Shown here piece by piece: positions 1 through 10,215 of a stretch of DNA of 64,000 nt; within the stretch, counting starts at the first letter, position 1, and each line of letters begins with the position of its first letter. Both the position numbers and the translations under genes were made by a program. Origin of the DNA: Gelatoporia subvermispora B (Eukaryota; Basidiomycota; Agaricomycetes; Polyporales; Gelatoporiaceae); the NCBI GenBank assembly GCA_000320605.2, contig KB445792.1, positions 1,927,581-1,991,580 of the forward strand. Reading direction: 5' to 3'. The notes under the pieces are model-generated. The model saw nothing but the letters and a program-made list of their open reading frames with translations. It was not told where the DNA came from and searched no databases.

Positions 1-857
1 ACCACGTAGAGCGGCCTTGCTCATCAGCCTGTGATTAGCGTGAGATCGATGTTCATTTGTTAAACATCCTGCCCGCGTCGGACTTACAATCTCTGTAACA
101 GCTCGTACAAGTGTCGAGCCGTACCCTCTTCCCTGCTTTTCTCGAGCAGTGGCCAATAGGCTGAGATATACCATTTCACGACGCTGATCTCCTAGAACTT
201 GATCTGCCAGTGCGTCGAGTTCAGAGAGGAGAGCTTGTGTACGCTGTAGAATTGTCCCCGCGTTGTTCACTATATAATTTGTTCACTAACAGATAGGCAC
301 GGTGCACCTTATTCTGACACGGCGAATCGCATAGTTTGTTTATGGCCCGGCCCGTTGCCCTGAGGACACCTGTCACAATTCGATCAATACATCCTCCACT
401 TCTCTTGGTATTTGGTGCAGGTTCACTGGGTATTTGTGTCGATGAAAAGTGTTGGCGGCAATCAACATCGTGACCCACTATATGGCGAGAGAGTCGCCGT
501 CCCCCACCGTCAAAGCCTGTTTCTTTACGATCATGATAGGGAGGAACACAGTATCCTCGATAACACGCCGCTCTTTTTGCCAGTAAGATCTCTTTGAATC
601 CTGATCATGTCACAAGTGTCTGTCAGTACCAAACGATTTCGATGCGCCTTTGGTCCCACCGGAGTGTCTCGTAAGTAACCTCGTAGCGGGTCGTCTGTGA
701 ATGCATCCTGGTGTGTCTCGATTGCTCTAGGGATATTTCCTAGGCAGGCGACTCCCGTCAGTATCTGAGTGCGAAGTTCACTCCAGAAATAGCGACAATT
801 ACTGAATTTGAGAAGTTCCGCTTGAGACGCTATCAGCTTGGACTTCTCATCCAGCAT
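1..857 (-). CDS. GNAT acetyltransferase, array copy A (partial at left edge)
   Basis: Member of the tandem GNAT family described at 8791-9927, cut by the window edge inside exon 6. Exons on the minus strand: 803-857, 660-739, 479-591, 308-425, 88-243 and 28 down to the edge. Every junction is GT-AG and in frame. Exon 5 carries the acetyl-CoA loop KQGRGYGS; the last visible residues ADEQGRSTW begin exon 6. Exon 3 is three codons shorter than in the sister copies (113 against 122 bp). I chose the start at 857 because it yields an 18-codon first exon of the same phase as the other copies; its first residues (MLDEKSKLIAS) differ from them. No stop or frameshift is visible. The substrate is unknown. 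Confidence 0.72.
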
Positions 858-1111
858 GATGAAAGATCGACAGTAGCAGCTGCTGTGATGAGAGTAGACT
901 TGACGACTCCCTGGTTTTATGCGTTGGTTTAGAATAGGTAGGGGCTCCTCAACTTTCGCTTTACCGCCACTGTCTTGGCACACCATGCCAAGGCAGCTGA
1001 CCGCGCAGGCTACTGTGCGCATGCGGCGCAAGGTCCGCAGTCAGATTGTCGAAGTGCATCAATATTCTTATGCACGCGCTCTTCAAGTCAGCTTACGAAG
1101 GAGAGAGATCA

Positions 1112-1640
1112 TTACTTAGCACGAAGCACTTCGTTTTCTAACTTATCTCCACCCTTAAAATTTGCTCCACCTACGCAAATCATCGTCAGGGACTCGTTTA
1201 TCGAAGTAGAGCTCATACATGAACGACATAAATGATGATTAGCGCCTGACGCCGATGTCGGGTGACCATGATCAAGGTGCAAATTCCGAGTGACTCGGAA
1301 TCCGCAGCTGTCGTTGAAACCAGTATCATTGTCGAAGACGCCAGAACGATACTGCGGCTCTGAGTCTGCGTGCATCATGTGGCACACTCGTGAGTCAGGC
1401 ACGCGTCTCGGATTATCGCAAATTAGATTACCTTCTGCAAAAGTTCGGAGCCGTAGCCTTGTCTCGCTTGTTGTGCGCAGTTGCCAGTGACCAAAGATAT
1501 GACATGTCCTTGATATCATCGGCCGTCGAGTGCGATGCTGCGTAAGGCCTTGCGATTTGAACTCTGACATTGCCATGATACATCTTAAAAATCATCGGGA
1601 ACTGACAGCTTGCGGACATTTATTTCCGAGATAACAAAGA
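1112..1640 (-). pseudogene. 5'-truncated GNAT pseudogene, array copy B
   Basis: Remnant of exons 5-7 of the GNAT unit. A stretch resembling the conserved helix before the cofactor loop (SYLWSLATA, near 1500) lies in one minus-strand frame, while the loop itself (RQGYGSELL, near 1445) lies in another, so the coding sequence is frameshifted. A decayed exon 6 (DNDTGFNDSCGFRV, near 1330) follows. Only about 175 bases separate this remnant from the stop codon of copy C, too little for exons 1-4, so the 5' half is missing. The gene cannot be functional as read. Confidence 0.6.
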
Positions 1641-1816
1641 ACACACATGTGCAATGTAACAAGCATGACGTTTGGACCGGACAGCACAATAGTACCTGTG
1701 TTCATCCTACAGCATATTCTCTGCTCGGCTTTGTCGCGTGTCTGCACAATTTCTGCTGGTAGGAAACTTGGAAGCGCAACCATGCAGATAGCGAATGTCG
1801 TAATGCTGTGCTTTGA

Positions 1817-2859
1817 TCAATGTGTAGAGTATGGCCGCACCATCTGCGCAGAGTTAGATCCGTGAGCTTGCCGCAGATCCGAAAATTATCACGAACAATG
1901 CGAATAATGACAGGTGCTTTCCCCCAAGTCGGGTTGTTCTCGCCCAGCGCAAACTCGCCTACGACGCGAAATCCGACGCTCTCGTAGAAGCCAGTGTTAT
2001 TAACATTTGAGGACACGAGCCATGTAGAACGTCCATACGCATCAGCCTGTAACCGGTAACCCCGGATTAGCACGACGAACGCAGTCTTTAAGCGGCGCGA
2101 CGTACGATGGTCGTTACTTCTCTCACGAGTGCTGTTCCATATCCTCTCCCCTGGGCGGCAGGCGCGGTAGCTAATCCAGCAAGTTCGGCCATATCACTGA
2201 TTTCATCACCAAAGAGCTTCTTGAGTATGGCATCCCGCTTTGCAATCGCCTCTGCGTTGCGCTACCTCGACGTTGATCTGTGAGTGTGATCTCGACCCAT
2301 GACGCGTCATACGAACTTTACGCTGCTCAGGCGACTGAAAGATACCTAGCGCTTTCTGCGTGCGCTTCGCAATGGCGTCCAGCATGCGGTTCAGCGGACT
2401 ACTGACCGGGGTGTCGTTTGGCGCCAACCGGCTGTTATTCGATGGTCATCGCTCGTATCTGCACGCGATAGTAGCAAGCGAATCTCCTTACTAAAATGCC
2501 ATAGCTTCACCGGAGTTCACGGTGAGGGCATGTCGACTCCGAATGAAAGCGTATAACGTGAGGATAGTACTGATGTCCTTGCGTTGCTTCTCGAAGCGTG
2601 CTTTGTTTCGATCCTGCGTCACTAATTAGCCTAGAAGCTACAGATTGACAACGGCAGAGACTGTATACAGGCGTGTCACTAAGGTAATGGAAGAAGGGAT
2701 CGTTCTCAAAGGCGTCTCGTGCGGACTCTACGGCCTTCGGGACGTCCTCTATCACCAGTCAACAAGATGCCAGAATGGTCAGTGAGTGATCGAGAGCGTA
2801 CTGTACTTCAGTGGTTTGGGTTCGTGACTACCGAGTGCATGCCTTGCTCGTTTCTCCAT
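1817..2859 (-). CDS. GNAT acetyltransferase, array copy C
   Basis: About 235 aa from seven exons: 2802-2859, 2669-2748, 2492-2613, 2317-2431, 2106-2261, 1897-2046, 1817-1843. Lengths of exons 2, 3, 5 and 6 (80, 122, 156, 150 bp) are identical to those of the other open copies, and all junctions are in frame. Visible motifs are AQGRGYGTAL (acetyl-CoA loop, exon 5) and NNTGFYESVGFRVVGE (C-terminal GNAT core, exon 6). The start at 2859 (MEKRARHALGS) is unique to this copy. The final exon keeps the shared MVRP but stops after 8 codons, where sister copies have 23-24. Divergence from copies E-G is clear, so this is an older duplicate; I infer it is still functional because the frame is open. Confidence 0.72.
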
Positions 2860-3280
2860 ACTGACTGTCGCATTTACAGTGCAAAAGGAGTTGCGATAGT
2901 GATCAGGCCTTGGGGCTGAGTACTCTGATGGCAATCGAACCATGATGCACACGGTCGCTTGGAGGTGCCAGCTTACGGCGCTTACCTTGAAGTTCTGCTA
3001 CGTCACTTCGTCCTGCGTTGCGGTACATCCGACTGTGTACGTGAATGACTCATTTGTGACTGCGGCATCATCATAACGAACTGCATAACAGCACCTGCTC
3101 TGCTGCCTGCGTAAGGCACATTCCCCACACCTGGACAAACCGCAGCAGGAACGTCTTCAGTCTGCGCTCAGACGCACCCCTTATCCGACATCACCGTGTC
3201 CACCGGATCTCCCTTTGGCACGCGTGCTATCTGCACCAATATCCGATGAGTACATGGTGCAACCCACAGATTCTGGAGAT
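2860..3280. other. Spacer between GNAT copies C and D
   Basis: About 420 bases with no supported gene. It should hold the copy C promoter (C reads leftwards) and the 3' side of the decayed copy D. I could not recognise a remnant of the terminal exon of D here. Confidence 0.4.
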
Positions 3281-4166
3281 ATAGGCCACCACATACGGCT
3301 CGTACGGTGACTGGCGGTCCTTTCCACGTCGGGCTCATCTCGATCTCCGCCCCATTGCAGAATTCGAACCCTCATGGAATCCCATATTCGCGATATTAGG
3401 TGACGTCACTGCACGTGTGCCGCCCCTGCGCATCTGCGTGCGGATGTCGCGTTCAGAACGTTGTATTGCTCAGCGCTTCTTCTGGGTCCGATCGGGAAGA
3501 GAGGGACGCACCATCGCGGTCACGACCCGCACAAGCATCGAATCATGCCCCGAGCGCTGTCATGGAGCCCTGTCGAGCTTCATGTCTCCTGAGGTACAGC
3601 CAAGGACAGAATAGGCTCTAAGAAGGCAAAAGACCGCATCTTGCGTTGCTCAGGCGCATTGAGTATTATGAGCAATCCTCGGAGGATGTGCATATTCTCT
3701 CGAATAGCCGGTCGAGCAGGTGGAGCTTCGCGGTGAGAATACTGAGCAGCGCATCCATTGCGTTTTAGCCCTTTATGCCCAGCAAGAGGTGCGGCTCGCT
3801 GCTATATGATAGCATCCCCCATCCGTCGTGTGCGTCCGCATTTTGCGCGGATACTCGGAGAGTTAGAGGAAGTACCACATCCCTTGTCGTTTTTTGGTAA
3901 ACCGTCCCTTGTATGCCCAGTCTTGGATGGGTGACATGGACCCAAAGGGCTTGTGGGGCCGTTCGTGCCAAGTTTCGAGCCTACTCACAAGTGTTTCGAA
4001 CCAGTATTTATGCAGCGAGTCACTTTCGACTCGGATATCCATAGTCGAGCGAAGAGCCTTCGGTCGGTAAGTACTCTTTAAAAAATCTCTAAATCATGGG
4101 TGACTGATATTGATGCTTAAGTGGTTCTGGGTCGTTGAGCTGTAAGCAGCCTTCAATGCTTGCCAT
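3281..4166 (-). pseudogene. Degenerate full-length GNAT pseudogene, array copy D
   Basis: All units from exon 1 to exon 6 can still be recognised in order on the minus strand. Exon 1 starts at 4166 (MASIEGCLQL, matching MASAEGFLRL of copy G). Exon 3 (near 3800-3930) reads AYKGRFTKKRQGMWYFL, then a stop. Exon 4 (near 3640-3760) keeps LLDRLFER and NAPEQRK, but in different frames. Exon 5 keeps SMLVRVVTAM. Exon 6 (near 3300-3430) has in-frame stops after ADAQGRHT. The decay is spread over the whole gene, as expected of a copy that lost selection after duplication. Confidence 0.72.
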
Positions 4167-4540
4167 GTTTCTCACGTGTCGAGAATGACAAGTACAAAAG
4201 CTGTCTTCTCATCTCAGCTGATCTATATAGTGTCTAAGCCGAGACGTCGAGGCTGGTGGTCAAAGCTGACTTGTCCAAGTAGTGCGAAGCAAGATGTAGT
4301 AGATTGTTACATGGACTAGGCAGCGAACAAGTATGTGCGGGCACGCAAGACGTGTAGGTCGATGTTGCAAGGGTGCTGTCGTCCGACCTCCTACGCCGAC
4401 AAAGACATTTATGACGCGCTTCATCCATTGACACTCATAATGTCACGCACATCATCTGCAAATACCAAGATCGAAATGTTGAAAGATAGAGACTACATTT
4501 AGTGATAAGGGCAAGTGAGCCTTAGTAAAGTGCGCAGGCG
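4167..4540. other. Spacer between GNAT copies D and E
   Basis: About 370 bases with no supported gene or repeat. It lies downstream of copy E and upstream of the dead copy D start, so it should contain the copy E 3' untranslated region and the former copy D promoter. Confidence 0.4.
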
Positions 4541-5667
4541 TCAGACATATGCCTCAACCCCCTTATTTTCGTTGTGTGGTTTGAACGCGGACTGCGTAGG
4601 TGACCGGACCATCTGGCCCGACATCAGAAGCGTTTGTCAGTGCTTATCGTACGCTGGAAGGACAGAAGAGACGCACGATTCGCACTATGACAGGCGGGTC
4701 CTTCCACGTCGGATTCTCCGCGCCCATCGCGATTTCCGCGACAGTGCGGAACCCGAAGCTCTCATAGAACCCTGTATTTGCGATGTTCGAGGACGTCACC
4801 CACGTGTAGCGCCCCTGCTCATCTGCCTGTAGGTGTTGTTAATAATAATGCCGAGTCAGTCAGAGCCCTTCGGCTTTTGCTAAATCGGAAAGGGAGCACA
4901 CCATCGCAGTCACTATGTGCACGAGCATCGTGCCGTACCCTTGGCGCTGCTGCGAGGGCGCAGTTGCAATTGCCTCTAGGACGATCATCTCCTTCACGGC
5001 GTCACCGATTGCTTCTTTCGCAACGATTCCGTGCTTAGTGATGAATTCTGCCTTACGCTGAAACATGCAGAATCAGCGAACGAGCGAGGCGCGACGACCA
5101 TGCCTGGGAGACAATGTGCGATCACAGACCTTGCGCTGTTCGGGCGCGTCGAACACCTTGAGCGACCTCCCAAGGCCCTGAAGGATCTTGCTGAGGAGCC
5201 GGTCGAGCGGGCTGGGCTTGGGTGTCACATTTGGGGCGGGGTCACTGAGAGATGCGTCATAACACTGCATGCTCAAAAGGAGGCGCGTCTCACTATAGCA
5301 TCATTGCATCTCCGCCATTGATCGTGTACGCCTGCTTCTTGTGTATATAAGGGGAATAGTTGAGATAACATCCTATCTTCTCGCGCAGCTTGAGGAACCG
5401 TGCCTTATGCGCATCCTGTGTAGTAGGTGTCAGATGCCCCAGTTAATGTAATGGTTGACGAGAGTAGTGATCTGACGCACAGGCGTGTCGAGCATGTATC
5501 TTTGCAGCGGGTCATTCTCCACGGCATCTAACGCCGTCTGGGTGACCTTCGGCAAGTGACCTATTGTACAAATGTCCACACACGTATAGCCGCGAGCATG
5601 TTTACCACTCACTATACCTGAGCCGTTCTGGCTCGTAGAGCCTCAAAAAACCTTCGACGCTTGCCAT
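4541..5667 (-). CDS. GNAT acetyltransferase, array copy E
   Basis: Open reading frame of 249 aa in seven exons: 5613-5667, 5481-5560, 5294-5415, 5130-5244, 4902-5057, 4677-4826, 4541-4612. The N-terminus MASVEGFLRLYEPERL is nearly the same as in copies F and G, so these three form the youngest subgroup. The cofactor loop is QQRQGYGTML in exon 5. Exon 6 holds the conserved NTGFYESFGF, and exon 7 starts with MVRSPTQSAF. All introns are GT-AG and about 60-120 bp. The upstream spacer is shared with copies F and G. No damage is seen. The substrate is unknown. Confidence 0.82.
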
Positions 5668-6834
5668 GTCCTACGCACGCCAGAGGGTCAGGCACAGATT
5701 TTGTGCTATCTTGACCATCCTATGTATATCATGCATGCATTTGGGCGCCTAAATGTCAGTACGCAGTCGAACTGCGATCTTGATGGATGTCACATGGTCC
5801 ATCATTGCTGCGTGCGCGCGTAAGTATGCGCCGCAGGCGTACGGAGACGATGTTGGTGGAGTTCAACGTAAATGTTGAGACGGAGCGATCGGCCTCGACG
5901 CGATGCTGCGCAATATACTAGATGTACAGTACTTATGACTCCTGCAGGTGTTCCTGAGTGCGTCCCGATGCAGTAATAGGTCTACCCTCCCTACTCTTCG
6001 AGCTTTTCGACGCCTTTGCGCCCTTCGTCTTGGCCCGAGGAGTGCACACAAAGTGTCACAATTTGATTTAATGCTGGAAATGTACTGGTGATATTTTCAC
6101 AGGGGGACCTGCTGCTGCCTCGTCAACAGCGAAGTCGAGAAGCGTATTGGGGTCAGCAGAACCGCCGTGCGGGGTACGTTGGGTGTGACTATGTGTCGAT
6201 CGGTTTCGATGTTGGTGTAAAGCATACGGCTCGAATCGAAGCACAGCAGAGCCTTGAAACCAGCAAGGACAAGGGGAGGAGCGTCGCAGATATTGCCATG
6301 GGGAACGAACGAGCGCGGCTTCGCAAGCCGTCGGTAGTACTTGCGAAACATCTCCTCCCATGTGATGACAATCGCGGCGACATTCCTCACGAGTTCCGGT
6401 GTGCGCATGGGCTTGGTAACTGGTCATGCTTGATACACAGCTCGGGTGACAGGAGAAGAACTTGAAGTCGTCTGACATCGAGTATTGTCTGAAAGAGCGT
6501 TGATTATTTCGGAACGTACTCCTTTGATCGCTACTGAGGATATCTTCTCGCATAGTCTCTCAATACAGTATCTGGCCGGAACTCGTTTTGTATCTTTTTG
6601 ACATTGGAGTAGCCTTACCTGTCATAAAAATGCCACGCAGAAATGGACGCGATAACTCGAAAGGCTCGTCAGACATCGCGTTGATGCGTTGAGTACCTCA
6701 TGGAACCAATTATCGAAATGTTGGGAAGACGCGGAAGAAAAGGATCAATACAAGAGGTCGGCCTTGGTGGAATGCTTCATGGGGTCTATAGAAATCGGGT
6801 AGGGTGCATCAAACTGACTCGATGTGAGCGTCCG
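5668..6834. repeat. Duplicated spacer plus unassigned stretch between GNAT copies E and F
   Basis: The first approximately 380 bases (5668-6050) are clearly related to 7948-8200 and 9928-10215. They share the block with GCCAGAGGGTCAGGCACA and a TATA-like segment near GACCATCCTATAT, so they probably carry the promoter of copies E, F and G. The rest (about 6060-6700) is not explained by the GNAT unit. A minus-strand frame at 6097-6408 reads plausible protein (for example VITWEEMFRKYYRRL), but I cannot assign it and see no start or splice context. Confidence 0.5.
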
Positions 6835-7947
6835 TCAGACGTACGCCTCAATCTCCTCTAGCTTCTCGTGCTGTGGTACTGACGCGGGATGCGTGGGAGG
6901 TCGAACCATCTGGAACGCGCCTCGGTCAGCACTCGGTTTTAAGTGCTGTAGAAATTGAACAGACGTACGACTCGCACAATGACCGGCGGGCCTTTCCACG
7001 TCGGATTTCCCGCGCCCATTGCGATCTCTGCGACTGTGCGAAACCCGAAGCTCTCGTAGAAGCCCGTGTTTGCAACATTCGAGGACATCAACCACGTATG
7101 GCGTCGCTGCTCGTCCGCCTGCCAATATTTCGGATCACGGTATTGCGTCAGTCAGTCGGTGCGTTTCGAGCTACTTAGGCCGGAGGGAGCACATACCATC
7201 GCGGTTACTACGTGCACGAGCATCGTGCCATACCCCTGGCGCTGCTGCGAGGGCGCAGTCGCGAGGCTCCGGAGGACGATCATCTCCTTCACAGCGTCGC
7301 CTATCGCCTCTTCTACCACGATGCCGCTCTTAGTGACGAACTCTGCCTTGCGCTGAACCGCATTTCGTCAGTACGCCCAGGAAACGAGGTGCGCTCACTA
7401 ACCTTGCGCTGCTCGGGAGCATCGAACGCCAGGAGCGATCTTAGGATAGGACCTTGAATTATCTTGCGAAGGACCCGGCTGAGCGGACTGGGCTTTGGGG
7501 CCACACTTGGGGCGGGTTCGCTGGGAAGCGCATCTGTCCGTCGCAGTACTCTGCAACCGGAAGGACGTATGTCTCACTATAGCATCATCGCATCTCCGCC
7601 ATTGATCGTGTACGCCTGCTCCTTGTGGATATAATCGGAATAATCGAGGTAGCACCATATCTTCTCGCGCAGTTTCAGGAACCGCCCCTTGCGCGCATCC
7701 TGCAGCACGGGTGCGAGAAACCTCCGTCGATGCAACTATTGACGCCAAAGAGCTAACGCACAGGTGTGTTGCACATGTAATTTTGCAATGGGTCATTTTT
7801 CGAGGCATCTAACGCCGTCTGGGTGACCTTCGGCAAGTGACCTATGTACAGATGTTCACTCATGGACAATAGTAGCTACGTTCGCCACTCACTATACCGG
7901 AGCCGTTCCGGCTCGTAGAGCCTCAGAAAGCCTTCGGCGCTTGCCAT
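6835..7947 (-). CDS. GNAT acetyltransferase, array copy F
   Basis: 251 aa from seven exons: 7893-7947, 7762-7841, 7578-7699, 7403-7520, 7197-7352, 6969-7118, 6835-6909. The last intron is required: reading through it meets a stop, whereas splicing at GTACGT gives the shared last exon MVRPPTHPASV. The loop RQGYGTML sits in exon 5 and NTGFYESFGFRT in exon 6. Gene, upstream spacer and part of the 3' flank match copy G, so F and G descend from one segmental duplication. Exon 4 is one codon longer than in E and G. Confidence 0.82.
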
Positions 7948-8229
7948 GTCCTACACACGCCAGAGGGTCAGGCACAAACCCTTTGCTATCTCGACCATCC
8001 TATATAATGCACGCAGCAGGGCGCCAAAGTGTCAGATTTACGCAGTCGACTTGTGATTTTGGTGGGCGTCACATGAGCCATTACTGCGTGCGCGCATGCG
8101 CCGCAGGCAGACGAGGTTGGCGGAGTTGAAGATGAACGTATGTATTGAGACGGAGCGGTCCGCCTCGACGCGACGCTGCGCGGTCTATGCACAGTGTGCG
8201 TGTGTATGTGCTACGGAGTGGGTCCTGAC
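7948..8229. repeat. Duplicated promoter/spacer upstream of GNAT copy F
   Basis: Second copy of the array spacer, similar to 5668-6050 and 9928-10215. It starts directly at the copy F start codon and contains the same AT-rich TATATAATGCA block about 60 bases further out. It ends against the remnant of another GNAT unit. Confidence 0.55.
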
Positions 8230-8530
8230 GCAGCATCAGACATGTTCCTTCTCGCCCTTGGCTTCTCGTGATACAGCTTGAACGTGAACTGTGTCGGTGG
8301 TCATACTACCATCTGGAACGATCCCGTGCGGCTTGAGCGGAAGGGAGCAGGGAGTAATATAAGAAAATTACGACGCGGAAGCTTGGAGAACTAGTCATGC
8401 GCAAGGCACATCTCAGGTGGTGGCATAAGAGCCTGAAAGTCGGCATTGCATAATTTCGAAGACGCCAATTGTTGCATCTGTACCTCTTCGATCTCGGGGC
8501 AGCTTCATCTATCCAAGAGAATCTCACACA
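8230..8530 (-). pseudogene. Remnant of a GNAT unit (exons 6-7), array copy I
   Basis: The end of the stretch (about 8230-8311) matches the last exon of copy H (PPTQFTFK, then a YEKL-like run). It has a stop codon inserted after the shared MV, so it is dead. Above it (about 8340-8530) a faint exon 6 can be followed (LASSKLCNADF against LVSSNVDNTGF). No exons 1-5 are present before the downstream flank of copy G. The juxtaposition of an array spacer with this 3' fragment mirrors the arrangement at 9928-10290, so the remnant was probably left by unequal exchange. Confidence 0.6.
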
Positions 8531-8790
8531 GATATTGTCGCAATAATGTGATGAACTGTGTGCAGAGGGAAATCATAGTTGCACACGTCGAAATGGCCCG
8601 GCAGATACCGCGGGATGTCTGAGTGATAGAGTAGAAAATAAAGAGCAGGGCAGATGTTTCCTCATGAAAATTTCGGAATTATGGGAGGCCCAGGAGAAAG
8701 TATTCATACAGGAGGTAGGCCTTACTGGAATGCTTTATGGGTTCAACGTACTGGGTGGACTGCATCAAACTGAGTCGATGCAGGGGTTCG
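8531..8790. other. 3' flank of GNAT copy G
   Basis: About 260 bases without a gene. The part from about 8640 resembles 6650-6834 (the 3' flank of copy F), for example the shared GGAATGCTT and GCATCAAACTGA blocks, so the F/G duplication extends past the stop codon. Confidence 0.45.
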
Positions 8791-9927
8791 TCAGACGTAT
8801 GCCTCACTCTCCTCTAGTTTCTCGTGGTGCGATTCGAATGCGAACTGTGTGGGGGGTCGGACCATCTGAAGCGACGCAAAACGCCTTGATGAGTGCTCGT
8901 AATAGGGACCGAAAAACTCAAACAGACGCACAACTCGCGCAATGACCGGCGGGCCTTTCCACGTCGGATTCTCCGCGCCCATCACGATCTCCGCGACCGT
9001 GCGGAACCCAAAGCTCTCATAGAACGCCGTGTTTGCGATGTTCGAGGACACCAACCACGTATGGCGCCTCTGCTCGTCTGCCTGAAGTTGATTCCGAATC
9101 ACAGTATGGCGTCACCCATTCAGCGCACATCGACTGGCTCGGGCCGGAGGGAGCACACACCATCGCGGTCACCGCGTGCACGAGCATCGTGCCGTACCCC
9201 TGGCGCTGCTGCGCGGGCGCAGTCGCGAGGCTCCAGAGGAGGATCATCTCCTTCGCGGCGTCGCCGATCGCTTCTTTCACCGCGGTTCGGTGCTTGGTGA
9301 TGAACTCCGCCTGACGCTGGGTCGCATGCGGAATCAGCGGACGAGCGAGGCGCGACGACCATGCCTGGGAGACAAGGTGCAAGCACGCACCTTGCGCTGT
9401 TCGGGCGCGTCGAACACGTCGAGTGACCTTCCAATGCCCTGGAGGATCTTGCTGAGGAGCCGGTCGAGCGGGCTGGGCTTGGGTGCCGCATTTGGGGCGG
9501 GGTCACTGCGAGATGCGTCATGATACCGCATGTCCAAAAGGAGGCGGGTCTCACTATAGCACGATTGCATCCCCTCCATTGATCGTGTACGCCTGCTTCC
9601 TGTGGATATACGGAGAATACCTGAGGTAACTCCCTATCTTCTCACGCAGCTTGGTGAACCGCGCCTTATGCGCATCCTGTGAGGCAGGTGTCAGATGCCC
9701 CAGTCAGTGCAGTGACTGACGGGAGCAGTGAGCTAACACACCGGCGTGTCGAGCTTGTATTTTTCCAGCGGGTCATTCTCCTCAGCCTCGGACACCGTCT
9801 GGGTGACCTTCGGCAAGTGAACTATGCACATCGCATAGATAGGCTATAGCCACGAGCATATTCACCACTCACTATACTTGAGCCGTTCCGGCTCGTAGAG
9901 CCTCAGAAAGCCTTCGGCGCTTGCCAT
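8791..9927 (-). CDS. GNAT-family N-acetyltransferase, array copy G (reference copy)
   Basis: Predicted 250-aa soluble GNAT acetyltransferase that should move an acetyl group from acetyl-CoA to an amine. Exons: 9873-9927, 9742-9821, 9555-9676, 9391-9505, 9161-9316, 8932-9081, 8791-8865; intron phases 1, 0, 2, 0, 0, 0. Exon 5 (residues about 125-176) ends with the acetyl-CoA loop QQRQGYGTML, and exon 6 holds NTAFYESFGFRTVAE, typical of the end of the GNAT core. No signal peptide or membrane segment is seen. The first half (exons 1-4) is not obviously part of the GNAT fold and seems special to this family. The last exon MVRPPTQFAFES is shared by the array. The substrate cannot be deduced. Confidence 0.85.
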
Positions 9928-10215
9928 GTCCTACACACGCCAGATAGTCAAGCACAGATTTTTTGCTATTTTGATCATCCTATATAATGCATGCAGCAGG
10001 GCGCTAGTGTTAGAGTTACGCAGTCGAACTATGATGCTGATGGACATCACATGAGCCATTGCTGCGTGCGCGCAGGCGCACACAGACGATGTCGGCGGAG
10101 TGGAGTTGAGGATGAATAACTGTATTGGGACGGGGTGACCGGCCTCAACGCGACGCTGCGCGGTCTATGTACAATGTGCGCGTGCATGTGCTCCAGAGTG
10201 AGTCCTAACACAGCA
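9928..10215. repeat. Duplicated promoter/spacer upstream of GNAT copy G
   Basis: Third copy of the array spacer, nearly the same as 7948-8229 and related to 5668-6050. It separates the start of copy G from the stop of copy H and contains the same TATATAATGCATGC block. Its repetition shows that duplication units run from spacer to spacer. Confidence 0.55.

Noticed and set aside
8893..9554. Plus-strand and off-frame minus ORFs of 80-145 codons across the GNAT genes.
   Set aside because: They are shadows of the spliced minus-strand exons, which alone give the conserved acetyltransferase motifs.
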